Source: Strigamia acuminata
Taxonomy: Eukaryota; Arthropoda; Chilopoda; Geophilomorpha; Linotaeniidae
Assembly (NCBI GenBank): GCA_949358305.1
Contig: OX442324.1
Coordinates: forward strand, 4,036,001 to 4,100,000
Reading direction: 5' to 3'
Length of the DNA stretch: 64,000 nucleotides
The position numbers were made by a program, and so were the translations under genes. Below are positions 36,366 to 48,316 of the stretch, one piece after another; position 1 is the stretch's first letter; every line of letters starts with the position of its first letter. The notes beneath the pieces are model-generated. The model was not told the origin of the DNA. It saw only the letters and a list, made by a program, of their open reading frames with translations, and made no database searches.

Positions 36366-39300
36366 CTAATGAACTAATTTGGCGGCTACTTGCAACGCAG
36401 CTTGATAGCCAAGTTCAGGGCGCCTGTCTTTAGCCATAACCATCGAATAAATCTAAAAAAAAAAATAATTAAATGCTTCAACATTCATTTCCAACTAATT
36501 TGCCAACCAAACCAAACCAAACCACTCACTTTTTCTGAAGTCTCAACCACTCCGTAGTTCTGGCTCACCCTAGCCACGGTTCGTTCAATTCCTTCTTCGC
36601 TCACCCCACGACATGCGTCGTCGATTAAGGTAGTTCGAAACCCATGTTCGATAGCGTGGAATGCAGTGTGCGCTATATAAAAAAATATAAAAAATGAAAA
36701 AATCAACATTATTTTCGTTTAGAATTTAACCCTATTTTTCATACCGACACAAACGTCGAACGCCAACCCGCACACATAAACATCGGTGACGTTGCGGTCG
36801 CGCAGTTCTTTGAGTAGCTTCGTCTCCGACATTTTCCGGTTGTCCCAGAAAGCGGAATAACTATCAACGTCCGGATTGACTCCTTTATAAATCTCAACAG
36901 CTTTATCGACTACCTTGAAATAAACGATGCATGTTTGTGCGTAAAACAACACGTCGAGACACCAAATACCAATTGCATACTTTCAAATCAGGATGCAATT
37001 TAGCTCCCCAACTACCTTGAATACAATGAGCAGGCCACAGAATTTGCTCATTTACGGGTGGTCCTTCAAATACGACTGCATCCAAAACTTTGGCATCCGC
37101 CATTTTAACCTGACAACATATTTTCCATCATCATCAAAAGTAAAATCGTTTTCAAAATTTTCACGCGTTATCTTTACCTTGGTCGATTTGTCCAGTTTTC
37201 GCATTTCAATATTTTCAAAAAACGACACGTGATTACTTGGATGCCAATCGTAGGTGTAAACGATTAGGTCGAAAGGCACGGAATCCAAAAGCGAATTCAC
37301 GATCGGAATAATATCATTACCGTCTTGTTTGGCAGCACAGTTTTTGAGTGAGAGAGAACCCGATATGAAATCATTCTGAACATCTATGACTAGCAAAGCG
37401 CTCACAGGCGATAATATCTTGACAACAAAAATAGAAAAATAAATCGAACAATTATTATCAAAACAGCAAATCGCCCAACAAAAAGAGTTGGCAAAAATAT
37501 ATATACATTTTTTTTGGCAACAAAATGGATCATTTTCAGTCGACAAACTATCCCTTTTATTGTATAACGTAATTACGTTTACGTTGCATAAAACATAAAA
37601 AAAAAAACACAATTACATGCATAACGCGATTTTTCTTCCGTTATGTTTTACGTTATTAAACGCTACATAACATCAAAATAAAAATTTTAAATTACCCAAA
37701 TTTAGCCCATTTTTTTTTCTTCAAAATTTAATCAAATATATTTTTTTTTCTCGAAATTAAAATATAATTTCGAAAAAAAAAATTATCAAAATTCTCAACT
37801 AATTACAAATCTATGATTAACACATTCATAATTTATTCATGTTAAACCGTTTGTTTCTTTATAGCACCATTTTTTTTTGGCAGCAAAAAAGCAAGTTTGC
37901 ATGCCAAGATACAAAAGGCCCAAACGTACTGGCCACTGATTGATGTCACTGCGCTTTTTAACAGGGAACCGTCTTTGCAGATAAGCACGCAACACCTGAC
38001 CAGGCGTTATTGATTAAAAGAGGCAACACACCATGCCACAGTATAAAGATTTTGTTTTGTTTCGAACATTCCCGGTTATGTTCCTAGTTTCTATTTTTAG
38101 CCGTTGTCGAAACCACTACAAAAGATATGCAAAATGGACAAACCCTTGTCAACGCACTTTTTAATTATTTATTCGGAATTGCCGTCATTTGAGACGAATT
38201 TAGAAATTAATTGGCAAAAATTAAACTTTTCTTTATTTTGCAAAAGGTATAAAGTTGTTGCCAAATTTTTTTTTTGTTCCTTTTTTTTTGGGGCACAAGA
38301 TGTGTTATAGATGTGTCTTTATCGCTACTAATGTTATTTGATACAATGCCAAATTTTAATATATTATAGATGGACAAAGGACAGAAAATTGATTGAAGAC
38401 TGATGGGGAGTATCTTTAAAACACTGCATTCAAAATGACATTTACCGGTAACAAAAATATAAACATTTTTATATTTTTTTAAAAAAGTAAATCCAATCAT
38501 TTTTATCATTTACCAACGGCTTATCACGATAAAATTGATAACATTGAAGAAGAAAAAAATTCTCTTGAAAAACAAAATTTGTTAATTTTTAAATTTTTTG
38601 ATTTTAATATCAAAAAAATTAAAAAATTTCACTTTTTCGTACCTGTTTAATCCATTCGTTCCAACACACCTTGAATTCATTAAAATCTATTTTCTTATCC
38701 TTAAAAAAAAAAAATTAAAATTAAAAATAAAATTAAAAAATATTAAATTTCATATCCGCCAATATTCACAATCGAAACCTACTTTATTTGTGTCAAAAAT
38801 TGCAAACATTTCTTCCACTCTTTTATCATCAACTTTATACGGTTTGCCCTCTTCATTACAGAATAACGCTCTAGTCAACGCTAGAAATTCCTTGAAATTC
38901 AAAAAACTATCCCTATAACATAAAAAATATAAATAAATAAAAAAAAACATAAAAACATGCCCAATTTTATTAATATAATCTAATAATTTTATTCCATGTT
39001 TCACAGCTGCAAATATAATTGCATGCATTAAAAGAAAGAAAACCACTTAAGCGAAAATCGATAACTAACTATTATTTATTTATTTATTTATTTTTCAATT
39101 AACTTGTTTTCAAAAGAAAAATAAATTTTTAAAAAAAATAAAAATAAAAAAATATATTAATTATATTTCAACTTTTTGAAAAATAATTTTTTTTCCTGCC
39201 GCGATAAAAGAATGTCTAGCCACCCTTTAACATTTACGTTTATGTCAATAACTGAGCAAAAACAACGTGCAATTTGAACAAGAAAAAAAAATGCCGCTTG

Positions 39301-39627
39301 ATATATTGACAAGGCAACACGAATGAAAAAAACTGTACGTTATATGTTATTATTTCTTAACCCCATCGGGTTGCGTTCAATATCTTCGTCAGTGTTTGTT
39401 GTTGTTTTCGCCCCATCGCAGGGCTTACGAAAGATATCATTAACTTTGAATTTCCTCATGTATTTTACATTTTCCCCCAATAATTTGTGCAAAATAATAA
39501 TTTACAATGCATACCGGTCCTGGTCAAACACTTGGAAGCAATTTTTCATCATTTCTTCGGTGTCTGTGAATGATTTTCCGGTAATCTCTTCGAAAACACG
39601 TCCAATCGTCGATCCCTTTCTCGCCAT
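36366..39627 (-). CDS. Naam: Nicotinamidase with N-terminal EF-hands (Naam-like)
   Basis: Hydrolyses nicotinamide to nicotinate in the invertebrate NAD salvage route. Exons: 39515-39627, 38783-38912, 38643-38699, 37178-37417, 36981-37109, 36745-36913, 36530-36672 and 36366-36452, giving 355 residues, about the length of fly Naam. The first three exons encode an EF-hand pair (CFQVFDQDRDSFLNFKEFLAL; IFDTNKDKKIDFNEFKVCW). The isochorismatase-fold domain begins ILSPVSALLVIDVQNDFISG with the catalytic Asp. Metal ligands lie in YTYDWHPSNHVSF and in ILWPAHCIQGSWGAKLHP. The Lys is in IYKGVNPDVDSYSAFWDN, and the nucleophile Cys in YVCGLAFDVCVAHTA. The last exon ends AALQVAAKLVH. The 1.2-kb intron at 37418-38642 separates the two domains. 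Confidence 0.95.
37418..38642. other. Nicotinamidase intron 3
   Basis: The longest intron of the gene, lying between EF-hand and catalytic exons. It is AT-rich. A minus-strand frame at 38207-38509 has no recognisable content. Nothing else seen. Confidence 0.5.
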
Positions 39628-40590
39628 GCTTCTGAAACAGACCGAGCGAGTAAAATAATATATGTGACAGATATAGACATCTGGTGTAGGCTTGGCAGAT
39701 TACACAATAATATTTTTTCGACACTCAAATTATTGCGCATGAGCAGCAGCGTTATAACACCTGGTGAGGATCGCCTGAATTAGTCAAATGGCGGAATCTT
39801 TCAAAATTTGAAATTTCGCCAAAAAACATTCGGCATTTCAAATTTGCCTAGTGCCAACTCCATCCCCAGATGTAACGATCGTTCATAAAATCGTTTAATG
39901 TTATTACACCACCAGTTACGACAACTTACATTTCGTCTATTTTTATTTTTCCACCATTTTTTCCCCCCCTAATCTCCTTTCATAAAAATAAAACCGAAAT
40001 AAAATGGACAACTCAATTGTTTTATTTTACTATTTCGACGTCAATTCTTTTAAAAAATAAATCAAAATACTTTAGTAAACAACTTTCAACTACAATCTTA
40101 CATATAAAAAAAAAATCACAGAACTTTTCACTAAAAATAAAAATGAAAATAATTCATTGTCAATGACTTTTTACCACATGCAAAAAAACAAAACAAAACA
40201 AAAACAAAAAAAAAACAAAAAAAAAATAATGATGAAAAGACTAGAAATTTTCAAACATAACCAAACGAAAATTACACACAATAAAAAATGTGCACCATAA
40301 TTCAGAAATTTTTTTAGTCAACTTTAATTTTCAAAATTAAGTCAACACGACACCTCTAACATTACAAAAAATTTCAATATTCTCGCTTGAGTATTAATTT
40401 GTCTTAACAATTTCTACAAAACTGCAAATTAATAAAAAAGTTAAAATTAAAAAAAAAACATCAAAATAAAAATAAACATCAAAAAAAGACAAGACGGCGG
40501 ATCATGAAGAAAACCTGATAAAACAAGGAAAAATTCCTTCCACCTTTCCACCTTCCTTCCTTCTCCAAACTCACTCAATCGCATTCTTTC
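39628..40590. other. Spacer, nicotinamidase promoter and zinc-finger 3' UTR
   Basis: A YY1-like AAATGGCGG lies at 39786-39794, about 160 bp upstream of the nicotinamidase start codon. The right half is A-rich and is probably the 3' UTR of the minus-strand zinc-finger gene. No gene seen. Confidence 0.5.
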
Positions 40591-42063
40591 TTATTCCGGA
40601 GCCGCTTCACTCCGAGGATTGAAGGTATCAATGTACATATTTTCCTTTTTATGCATCCTGCGCACATGTGATCGTAGATTATCTCTTCTAGCCGAACGAT
40701 AGGCGCAGTGAGGACACAAATGTGGTTTCTCGCCGGTGTGCATTCGCCGGTGTTGAATGATCTTTTTCAGCTGAATGCTCGCAAAGCCACAGACGTCGCA
40801 AACAAAATCCTTATCATCCTTATGCTTTTTCATGTGTTTGCGCAGATCGGTCTCGCTCGACCGATCTTTGCCGCAGATTTTGCAGCTCACTTTGACGACA
40901 AAGTGCTTCGTGCCCGCCTGGTGCAGCTTCATGTGCTTCTTGAACGCCTTCTCGACCGTGCAGCGATAGGGACAGAGCGGGCACTTGTACTCCTCGGCCG
41001 CGTGCCTCATTCTCTGCGGCGGCGTCGCCTTGTTCCTCTTCTTCCCCGACGGGCTGAACCCTTCCGCGATGTGTTTGGAAATATGTTTGTCTAGTTTATC
41101 TCTTCTGGCCGTTTGATAAGTGCAAGAGGAACAATTGTATATTCTGTTTGGTACGTCCACCGTCTCCGGTTCGACCGGGTCGTGGTATTTCGAGATGTGC
41201 TTCTTGAGCGCCCCGCGACTCTTCAGCACCGAGCCGCATTCGCCGCAATCGTAGCCGATGGACGAGCCGACAACTTCGTCTTTAATTGCACTTGTGTCAA
41301 TGATTAAGTTCGAATCGAAAGTCGCGTCGTCCTCGATGTCCGTCAGTTGCATGCTCGAGTGATGGCGGCTGCCGGACAAATGATCCCCGATGACAATCTC
41401 ATTGCCAACGTTCTGTGGGTGCATGTTCGTGCCCACGATCACCTCTCCGCCTTCGATTATCTCGTGCTTCATCAACGAGTTCGGCACCAGGATGATTTCG
41501 TCGTGCGGCACGTCGGCCGTGTCGTGATTTTCGTCACCCACTTCCACCTTCTCCTCCACGATCATCTCATTGTCCACACCTTCTTGCAAGATGATGTGTC
41601 CCATCGTGTTCTGGCCGTACACGATGTCGCCCAGCCCGACGCACTGCGACTGGTTGCTCGGTTTCATCGCGATGTAGCCAGGTTGGTTAGGCACGATCAA
41701 TCTGTTTCTGTCCGACGACAACCGGTTCGATTGAGCACTTCGGAGCATCACGTGTTCACTGTCAGAAATATTGTCACCTGTAATAACTTCACTCACTTCG
41801 TAATCGTCACCGGAATCATTGTCAGAGTCTTTTTCGCCGTTCTCGCCGTTCTCGATCTCGTCGTCCTCCATGATGGGGCCCTGTGTGAACACTATGGTTT
41901 GGGAAGGGGTTCGCGATTGTCCTCTGTCTAGTAACGAGCTCTCGCGATGATTGCCGCTCGACATCGGATTCGACATGGACATAATTTGGTTCGGATCATC
42001 GTTAAAATGATCTTCCAGGTCTTTTACCACCATTTGGATGAATTCTTGGCTGCCGGTTTCCAT
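40591..42063 (-). CDS. Six-finger C2H2 zinc-finger protein
   Basis: Single coding exon of 490 residues, a probable nuclear DNA-binding protein. The N-terminal 270 residues are acidic and disordered (EDDEIENGENGEKDSDNDSG). Six C2H2 units follow: YDCGECGSVLKSRGALKKHI, YNCSSCTYQTARRDKLDKHI, YKCPLCPYRCTVEKAFKKHM, VSCKICGKDRSSETDLRKHM, FVCDVCGFASIQLKKIIQHR, and HLCPHCAYRSARRDNLRSHV. Only fingers 5 and 6 are joined by the classical TGEKPH linker. Fingers 2 and 6 share the rare (T/S)ARRD(K/N)L core, as in REST-like and CTCF-adjacent families; the exact orthologue is not recognised. The reading frame is unusually GC-rich for this window, which produces long antisense frames. A 5' UTR intron is likely: an acceptor lies 30 bp upstream of the ATG (tttttag at 42098) and a donor at about 42724. 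Confidence 0.93.
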   Translation of the reverse strand: METGSQEFIQMVVKDLEDHFNDDPNQIMSMSNPMSSGNHRESSLLDRGQSRTPSQTIVFTQGPIMEDDEIENGENGEKDSDNDSGDDYEVSEVITGDNISDSEHVMLRSAQSNRLSSDRNRLIVPNQPGYIAMKPSNQSQCVGLGDIVYGQNTMGHIILQEGVDNEMIVEEKVEVGDENHDTADVPHDEIILVPNSLMKHEIIEGGEVIVGTNMHPQNVGNEIVIGDHLSGSRHHSSMQLTDIEDDATFDSNLIIDTSAIKDEVVGSSIGYDCGECGSVLKSRGALKKHISKYHDPVEPETVDVPNRIYNCSSCTYQTARRDKLDKHISKHIAEGFSPSGKKRNKATPPQRMRHAAEEYKCPLCPYRCTVEKAFKKHMKLHQAGTKHFVVKVSCKICGKDRSSETDLRKHMKKHKDDKDFVCDVCGFASIQLKKIIQHRRMHTGEKPHLCPHCAYRSARRDNLRSHVRRMHKKENMYIDTFNPRSEAAPE

Positions 42064-43639
42064 TTTTTTATCGCTGTGTTTATGATTGATTCAATCTAAA
42101 AATGTGAAATAAATAAAGAAAGAAATAAAAATAAAATAATAACTGTTTTATAATTTAAATTTAAAAAAAAAAAAATTTAGCAAAAATTTTCAAATTTTTT
42201 GAAAATATTTACATATTTTGATATAAAATAAATAAATAAATTTTTCGGAAATGTTTCTACTACCTACATGTGCATTTTCGTTACATTTTACGAATTTTTC
42301 GAGATAAATTTGGTTCTTATCGGGTAAATTTAAAACCGAGTTGAAATTCGTTTTCATAACGCCGCACCAGACCCAAGTTGTCGGGATACCCGGTGGCTTT
42401 GGCTTCGGCCGTAATTAGGCTTCAAACCTAAGCCTAGATATTCGAGCAGACGAAAATATTAAGCCTACATAACAAGTAATTAGGTCGTGTGTGCAAAAAA
42501 TTAAATCAAGCACATGAAACGGCGTTAAAAATTATTCCGTAAAAACTGTGCGCGATAAGCGCCAACATGGCGACCATGAGAGTAACAACGGCGAGATACT
42601 AGAAGTCGTACTTTGTCGACCATGCTCTGTCGATCGTTAGGCTTAGTTTTTACCCTAACATAAGCCTATCCCATTCTACTCAAAATACCGCTTCAACATC
42701 GTTTTCCACACATTTAAATGCATACCTATTCCAACAGTTCGCCCAACGGTTCTCTCAATTAGATAGTAGCGATAAAATTTTGGCTAAATACTTCGTTTCA
42801 CCATCATCGGTGAAATGCAACACGCCATTGCGTTAAGCCTAATCAATAGTCCTGAGGCGCCAAATTCGGATTGCGGAAATAAATGAACAACTTTGGAACG
42901 TGTTTCTACTTATTATTTACATGGAATAACAATTAACTCGTGTCAATACCATCATATCTTTGCGGTTTATTTTCTTAAATAATGAAAAACGGATGCCAGT
43001 TTTTAAAAAAATGTCGTTTTACTTTTCCAAATTCAATCTCAAACGGCTGCATCGCTGCCGCAGCCATTGGTAAACTTTCGCCACCAGGTGGCAGAAAGCG
43101 ACAGTAGATGCATTTTTGAAAGTAAAAACGGGAGTCCAATCAAATCTGAGCTATTTTAAAACGCTCCTATAAAAGACAAAAATGTGTATGTAATCGACGC
43201 GTAGTTTTATTTTATTCTATTTTTTTTTCAATGTAACAAACATTAAATTTCATTCACGCACGAGTTATAAAAATATTGCATGCCAATTCTTATTTTAAAA
43301 AGACGAATTTTACACGATTTGAATTATATTCACAAAATATTTCTAAAAACTAAATATGTCTAAAACACATTAAGTCTTAAAAAAAAACACCTTAACAAAA
43401 CATTTCATTGTATAAATAAATTAAAAGGACAGAAAATATCAAGAAAGAAAGAGAGAGAAAGAAATTAGAAACAATAACTGTCGAGACACAGCAATGCATT
43501 CAATGATTTTTTTTAACGTTCCGCCGAATCTTTAGGTACTTTATCTACCAAAAATAATAGATCGTACCGAAGAAAGTAAATAACAATTAAATTTAAATAA
43601 AATAAATTAAATTAAAAATTTGAGCAAACTTCATCAGGA
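42064..43639. other. Zinc-finger gene 5' region and spacer to receptor A
   Basis: Includes the likely 5' UTR intron and promoter of the zinc-finger gene (AACATGGCG at 42564-42572), a CTCF-like site at 43081-43093, and the receptor A 3' UTR. No coding gene seen. Confidence 0.5.
43081..43093 (+). promoter_or_regulatory. CTCF-like motif, perfect core match
   Basis: CCACCAGGTGGCA fits CCASYAGRKGGCR at every position. It lies between the zinc-finger gene promoter and the 3' end of receptor A, the left border of the receptor array. Confidence 0.5.
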
Positions 43640-45882
43640 TCAATTTTGTTGAGGAGTTAAAGTCAAATCTAAATTCATGGTCAAACGTATTCCATCAGGA
43701 GTATTTAATCCATTGTTCAGGTCTCTAAAAATGTCATCAACTCTGGCAGTAGAAGCGGTATAAGTAGATGAAACACCAGGATTCGTGTCTTCAGTTATTG
43801 AACTGTAAGGCGCTGTTGGAATTTCAGGTTCGCCTTCGTTTCCATGAAAAACACTTGGTTGATATCTACAATTTAAATTAAAAATATTAATAAACAAATA
43901 AATAAATAAATAGGTACACCCAACTCTGTTTATACACGATCTAGAAAATTAATTTGACTCCGTTTTTATAAGATTAAAAAAAATTAAAATCCCAATTTGA
44001 TTTTTTTCTAAGGGAAATAATGGAAATATTTTTGTTGTCTAAGAAATATTTAGGAATCTGGAACCAATCGCCTATTTCTCCAAGTACACAGTGTAAAAAC
44101 AGAATTGGGTTGTGAAATAAATAAACAATTTATTTTAAATTTTACGTTTGATTTGTATTAGCTGCGTTACAATCAATCGGAGTTGCCTGTACCAACTGAT
44201 TTTCCTCGAAGTTCGCTGTTCCTGCATTGAAAATATCTCAAAATCAAATATAAAAAAATAGAACATTTAAAATTCTTTACCTTGATTTTCTATCACGGCT
44301 GTGACATCCGTATTTTCTTCCGGCTCCTTTCCCTTTACCTCTATTTGAGCTTCTTCCTCACTAGATTCTACTAAATTCAAACAAACAAAGTCAAACGACG
44401 CCAACAATTTCGATTTGCGGCCAATTTACCTGCGCCAACACTCAAATTATTCGTCTCCAGCTTTGGAGTTTCGCCATTTTTGGATCGTAATCTGTAGATC
44501 ACAGCTAAAATGACAATCGCTATTATTACTACAGGTACTATAACAGCAGCTGCAATAGTTCCTGAATTGACTTTTTCCGACTTTTCGTCGGAAGGAATGT
44601 TTGGAATGGCTGTAGTAGATTTAGATCGTTCTGAAATATTTAAAACTATTTATACATTTTGTATATTTACATATTTTTTTTTTACTTACTACAAATATCT
44701 AAATTTCCGCCATTAAATACTGGGTTGTTTTCGTAGCCCGCGATACAAGTGTCACTGCAATCGCTCCTGCTTAATGGACAGTCAACACTTCCATTTTCTC
44801 TGTTGAACATAGTTTGACAGACTATGCAGCAAACGCACGTTCCACCTTTCTCAATTTTACCCGCTATGCACACATTGTGGTTACATATAACCACATTCTC
44901 CTTCCCGGTGGGCCTAAATTGCACCTAATTTAGAAAATAAACAATCAAACATTCAAACTCGAACCAAAACATACACTCGTTTCTAAATTCTAACGATAGG
45001 TGACACCACGATACGCGTCGATGTATAAAAGGGGAACTTGAACCTTGGACGAACACCGTGTTCGTCCAAGCTTGAGCTTACGCAATTCAGAGTTACAAAA
45101 ACATAAAATGTTCTGAAAACACCGAAGGAAACACGAAATCTGATGGATAATAATCAGTGGCGTGGCAGCACATGCGGTTGTCAGCGACCCACAAGCCTAA
45201 TGTAAAACCATATTTCTTCGATTCTAAAATGCACTTTCTTCCCCAAATAAATAAAAAAAAAACGGAACACTATTCCTCGCTTAGTATCAAAAATTCTAGA
45301 TACGGCTCTGCTTAACAGGGCCGGACTTACGTACAAGCAAAACAAGCAGTTGCTTAGAGCCCCCACCCACCGGAAAAAAATCCACATCTCCGAAAAAAAC
45401 AAGAAAATAAATTTTTGGGGCCCATCAACCCAAATTGCACACGGGCACATTGACTTCTTGCAACGCCACTGATATTAATACGTTAAAAAAAAATATTTTC
45501 ATTTTATCAAAATGACATCAGTGGCTGATCGCAAAAACAGGAAAGCGGAGAAAGCGGTTAAATAAAATAACGTAATACCGGTATTGGTCAATTTTAATCT
45601 GCATTATGGTTTACCACATTGGGCTATCAGTTATCCTCCAACAACCCAATATTGCCACAAAACCAAAGATAACTACACATGTTATCCCAGATAATGGCCT
45701 AAATCCTGCCACACCTTTTATTTTAAGTTATCACCAGTATTACACAATTTTAAAAAATAAATAAAATAAATATGAAAAAACAAATACCGTTGAACATAAC
45801 TAAAAGAAAATAATAAAACAAAAAAACTTACCTCTGGAAAATTCCAGACGAGCACAATTAACAAAAAAAACGGATGCCCCAT
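43640..45882 (-). CDS. Receptor A: single-pass membrane protein with 10-Cys module, TNFR-like
   Basis: Exons 45832-45882, 44690-44924, 44430-44630, 44281-44370, 44146-44221 and 43640-43865 give 292 residues. A signal peptide (MGHPFFLLIVLVWNFPE) is followed by a single cysteine module: C-NHNV-C, then C-V-CC-IV-C, C-PLSRSD-C-SDT-C-IAGY and a last Cys (10 in all). A Ser/Thr-containing stalk follows, then one transmembrane helix (TIAAAVIVPVVIIAIVILAVIY) closed by RLRSK. The cytoplasmic tail of about 170 residues is acidic and holds GKEPEENTDV, a PxExxD TRAF6-type motif, then LVQATPIDCNAAN. It ends with GIRLTMNLDLTLTP. Receptors B and C are paralogues with the same cysteine spacing and intron phases. 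The pattern recalls Grindelwald-type TNF receptors of insects, but that is inferred from memory and no finger-print match was possible. A 0.9-kb intron 1 contains a hAT element and a palindrome. Confidence 0.85.
45044..45070. repeat. 27-bp palindrome next to a TATA-like sequence
   Basis: CTTGGACGAACAC and GTGTTCGTCCAAG are exact reverse complements around a single C. TATAAAAG lies 14 bp to the left at 45024-45031. Both are inside receptor A intron 1, which is transcribed from the other strand. It could be a dimer-binding operator, or a hairpin. Confidence 0.7.
45155..45471. mobile_element. hAT-like non-autonomous element in receptor A intron 1
   Basis: Ends CAGTGGCGT (45155-45163) and ACGCCACTG (45463-45471) are 9-bp inverted repeats of hAT style. 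Flanks ATAATAAT (45147-45154) and ATATTAAT (45472-45479) form an 8-bp target duplication with one change. Inside lies CAGGGCCGGACTTACG (45318), the start of another hAT-type end, so the element may be composite. It has no transposase frame. Confidence 0.7.
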
Positions 45883-48316
45883 TCCTGCTTATGTCTAGGA
45901 AATATAACAAAAACACAAATTAAAGGTCAAATGTCGCAAATGTCAATGTCTTATCTTGTTCTGTTAATCAAAAATCGAATTGATTGCTCATTATTATTTA
46001 ATCTTCAATGGAATAACGAGATAAAATAATATTTACATAATTTATTTCAAAATATTATTTGTTTTAAACGATTATTATTTTTTCAAATTCAAAGCAACGG
46101 ATGAGACGTGCAAACACCTGCGAAGTGGCGACTGCACCAGATGTCAACGAAGCAAGTGTTTATGATCTACTTGGGATGTGAAAATGGTTCTTATATTACC
46201 AAGGGACATGAAGTTCATTCAAAACTACTGTTTTATTACATCATCAATCTCTGCAACTAATTTAAAAAACAATTAATCACTGCTTAATCGGTTATTGACT
46301 GAAACCGGCAAATTTTATGTCGAATTTTGCCGAATCCCCTAAAAATCAATTACCACCCCAAAAAAAAAAATTTCTCCCAACAAGAAAGTTTTTAAAACTT
46401 CGATGATTTCGCAGGCCATTTATTTTGCGGTCGCCATTTTGATTCCAGCCATGCTTTTTCCCCATGTCAAAATTAGTTTGCCAGCATGAAAATCGCTGAA
46501 ATAGGCCTACTATTTTAATTTTAATAGTATTTTTTAAATAAACATATAAAAATATGTAAATTTACACGGACATCAGCCAATTTGATGAAATTAACGTTTC
46601 GTGCGAGCTTGTACGAAAGTCAACTGATCGACGCCGATTGCAGTGAATATTGTCCGGCATGAAATTGCAGTCGGCGCTACTTTTACGAGAGGCAGTCGAA
46701 CCGATGCCGACGTAACGCCGACGTTTCGCGGCATCGAGAGTTTTCAAAATCGGGTGACAAATCAGCCTGTTTTACGACATGAAATTGTTGTCCTGTCAAA
46801 ATGACACTTTGCATCACTTTTTCTGACTAAATAAGCACATAAACTACCGATTAAACTGCGATTATCTTCTTTTTACAATAAAAAAACTGAGATTACGGCA
46901 CAAACTCGTGGCCGGCGCTGTCCTAAGTGTTGTTAAATAATACCTGTCATTGGATTTACGCGTATGTCAAGTAAAAAGCGCAATAGTTTACGAAACGTAC
47001 GTTTTCAAGATTCTAATTTTTACATTTACGGGAAAACTTACCTCGCTTTTACCGGTTCGGAGACGATAGATGTTACTCTCCCACAAACATCGTGTCAAAT
47101 GCTGGCCACCGCGCGCACGTTGACCTAGATTGTATAGCAACATTGGATGACGTCACAAAACATTTTTTCTTCGATGCCTTTTCTAATTTTTTTAACTTAG
47201 TTTTGAAAAAATTAAATTCTTCAAGTTTTCTTTTTCGCTTCAAATTTAACTGTAAGCACCAAACACCAAACTGATGCCTTTTTTTAATGTTATAGATTTT
47301 CATACGGACTATTTTCTGACGCCATTACTTTATGACGACGATTGTATTGCTCCGCCTGCTTCTCTGCTGATGATTTCTGGGTAGGTTTTGGAATTCCTTC
47401 TCTTCGTTTCACTACGTTTCATCTCACTCCGCCGAGATTACATTTCTGGGTGGGTTTTGGAATCATTGACCACTTACGAAGTTTCCCGGTTGCCAATCGT
47501 CACAAACAGCGAATTTTATTTTCAACACAAATGTTTGGAAAAAAATGCGATTTTTTTTATTTATTATTTATTTATTTATTTATTTTATTTTATTTATTTT
47601 ATTTATTTATTAAATAAACGCATCGTTTGTTTTAAAGGCACACAATGAACTAATTTATTATTATTTCTTATAAAATCCAAACAAAATAATTTTAAAAAAA
47701 AGACCGACAGACACCTGACACTTGCTTCGTAATCGTAGGAGCCGGATCAGTCACATTTGATAAATATTTAATGGAGGCTTTCTTTATTATTTGATATCCC
47801 TATCTATTTTTACATTTCCAATTTTTTTAGGGATCAGGTTAACCGATCGTGACCGGGTTGTATGACGCATCCACCGATGTTTCTCGACGAATCTAGAACT
47901 TTTTATTTTTTTATTTTTATTTTTATTTTTGATTTATTTTATTTGTTTATAAATAAATTTGCAACAATCGCATCAATTTGCATTCAAAACACATAATTTT
48001 TTTTAAAAATAATAATTTATTTTAATTGCACTTTGACCATAAAATGATTCACAGGTTTTGTATACAAAATAGAAAAGCAATTTGATAAGTTCATTCTTAT
48101 AGACCAAAAATGGTAATCGGTATAAAAAATGTTTATCTACAACAATCACATGGAAAACCTGTAACTTAATAAAAAAGAAATAAAAATGGTTTTCCCCACG
48201 ATCGGTCTCGGGACAAACCACATTGAAATTACTTAATCACACAAAAATCACTTCCGAATTTCACCACCTGTTAAAACACCGGCACTCAGATCGTATTGTT
48301 TCTTCACTGATTTTTC
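45883..48316. other. Receptor A 5' UTR, promoter and receptor B 3' UTR
   Basis: On the minus strand a consensus donor (GCGAG then gtaagt) at 47041 marks a likely non-coding first exon of receptor A at about 47042-47110. TGACGTCA lies at 47148-47155. A direct repeat of about 22 bp (TTTCTGGGT(A/G)GGTTTTGGAA) occurs at about 47378 and 47442. The right end should be the receptor B 3' UTR. No coding gene seen. Confidence 0.5.
47148..47155. promoter_or_regulatory. CRE/ATF site TGACGTCA, receptor A promoter
   Basis: A perfect palindromic TGACGTCA about 105 bp upstream of the inferred 5' UTR donor of receptor A, with a CCAAT box (ATTGG) just beside it. Confidence 0.5.

Noticed and set aside
41347-41931. 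194-codon plus-strand frame opposite the zinc-finger gene
   Set aside because: It is antisense to a well-supported C2H2 protein, is His/Val/Arg-rich as expected of a reversed acidic sequence, and resembles no family.
48003-48221. Minus frame downstream of receptor B as a missing cytoplasmic tail
   Set aside because: It is Phe/Tyr/Lys-rich with no similarity to the A or C tails, and the acceptors nearby lead to stops; read as 3' UTR.
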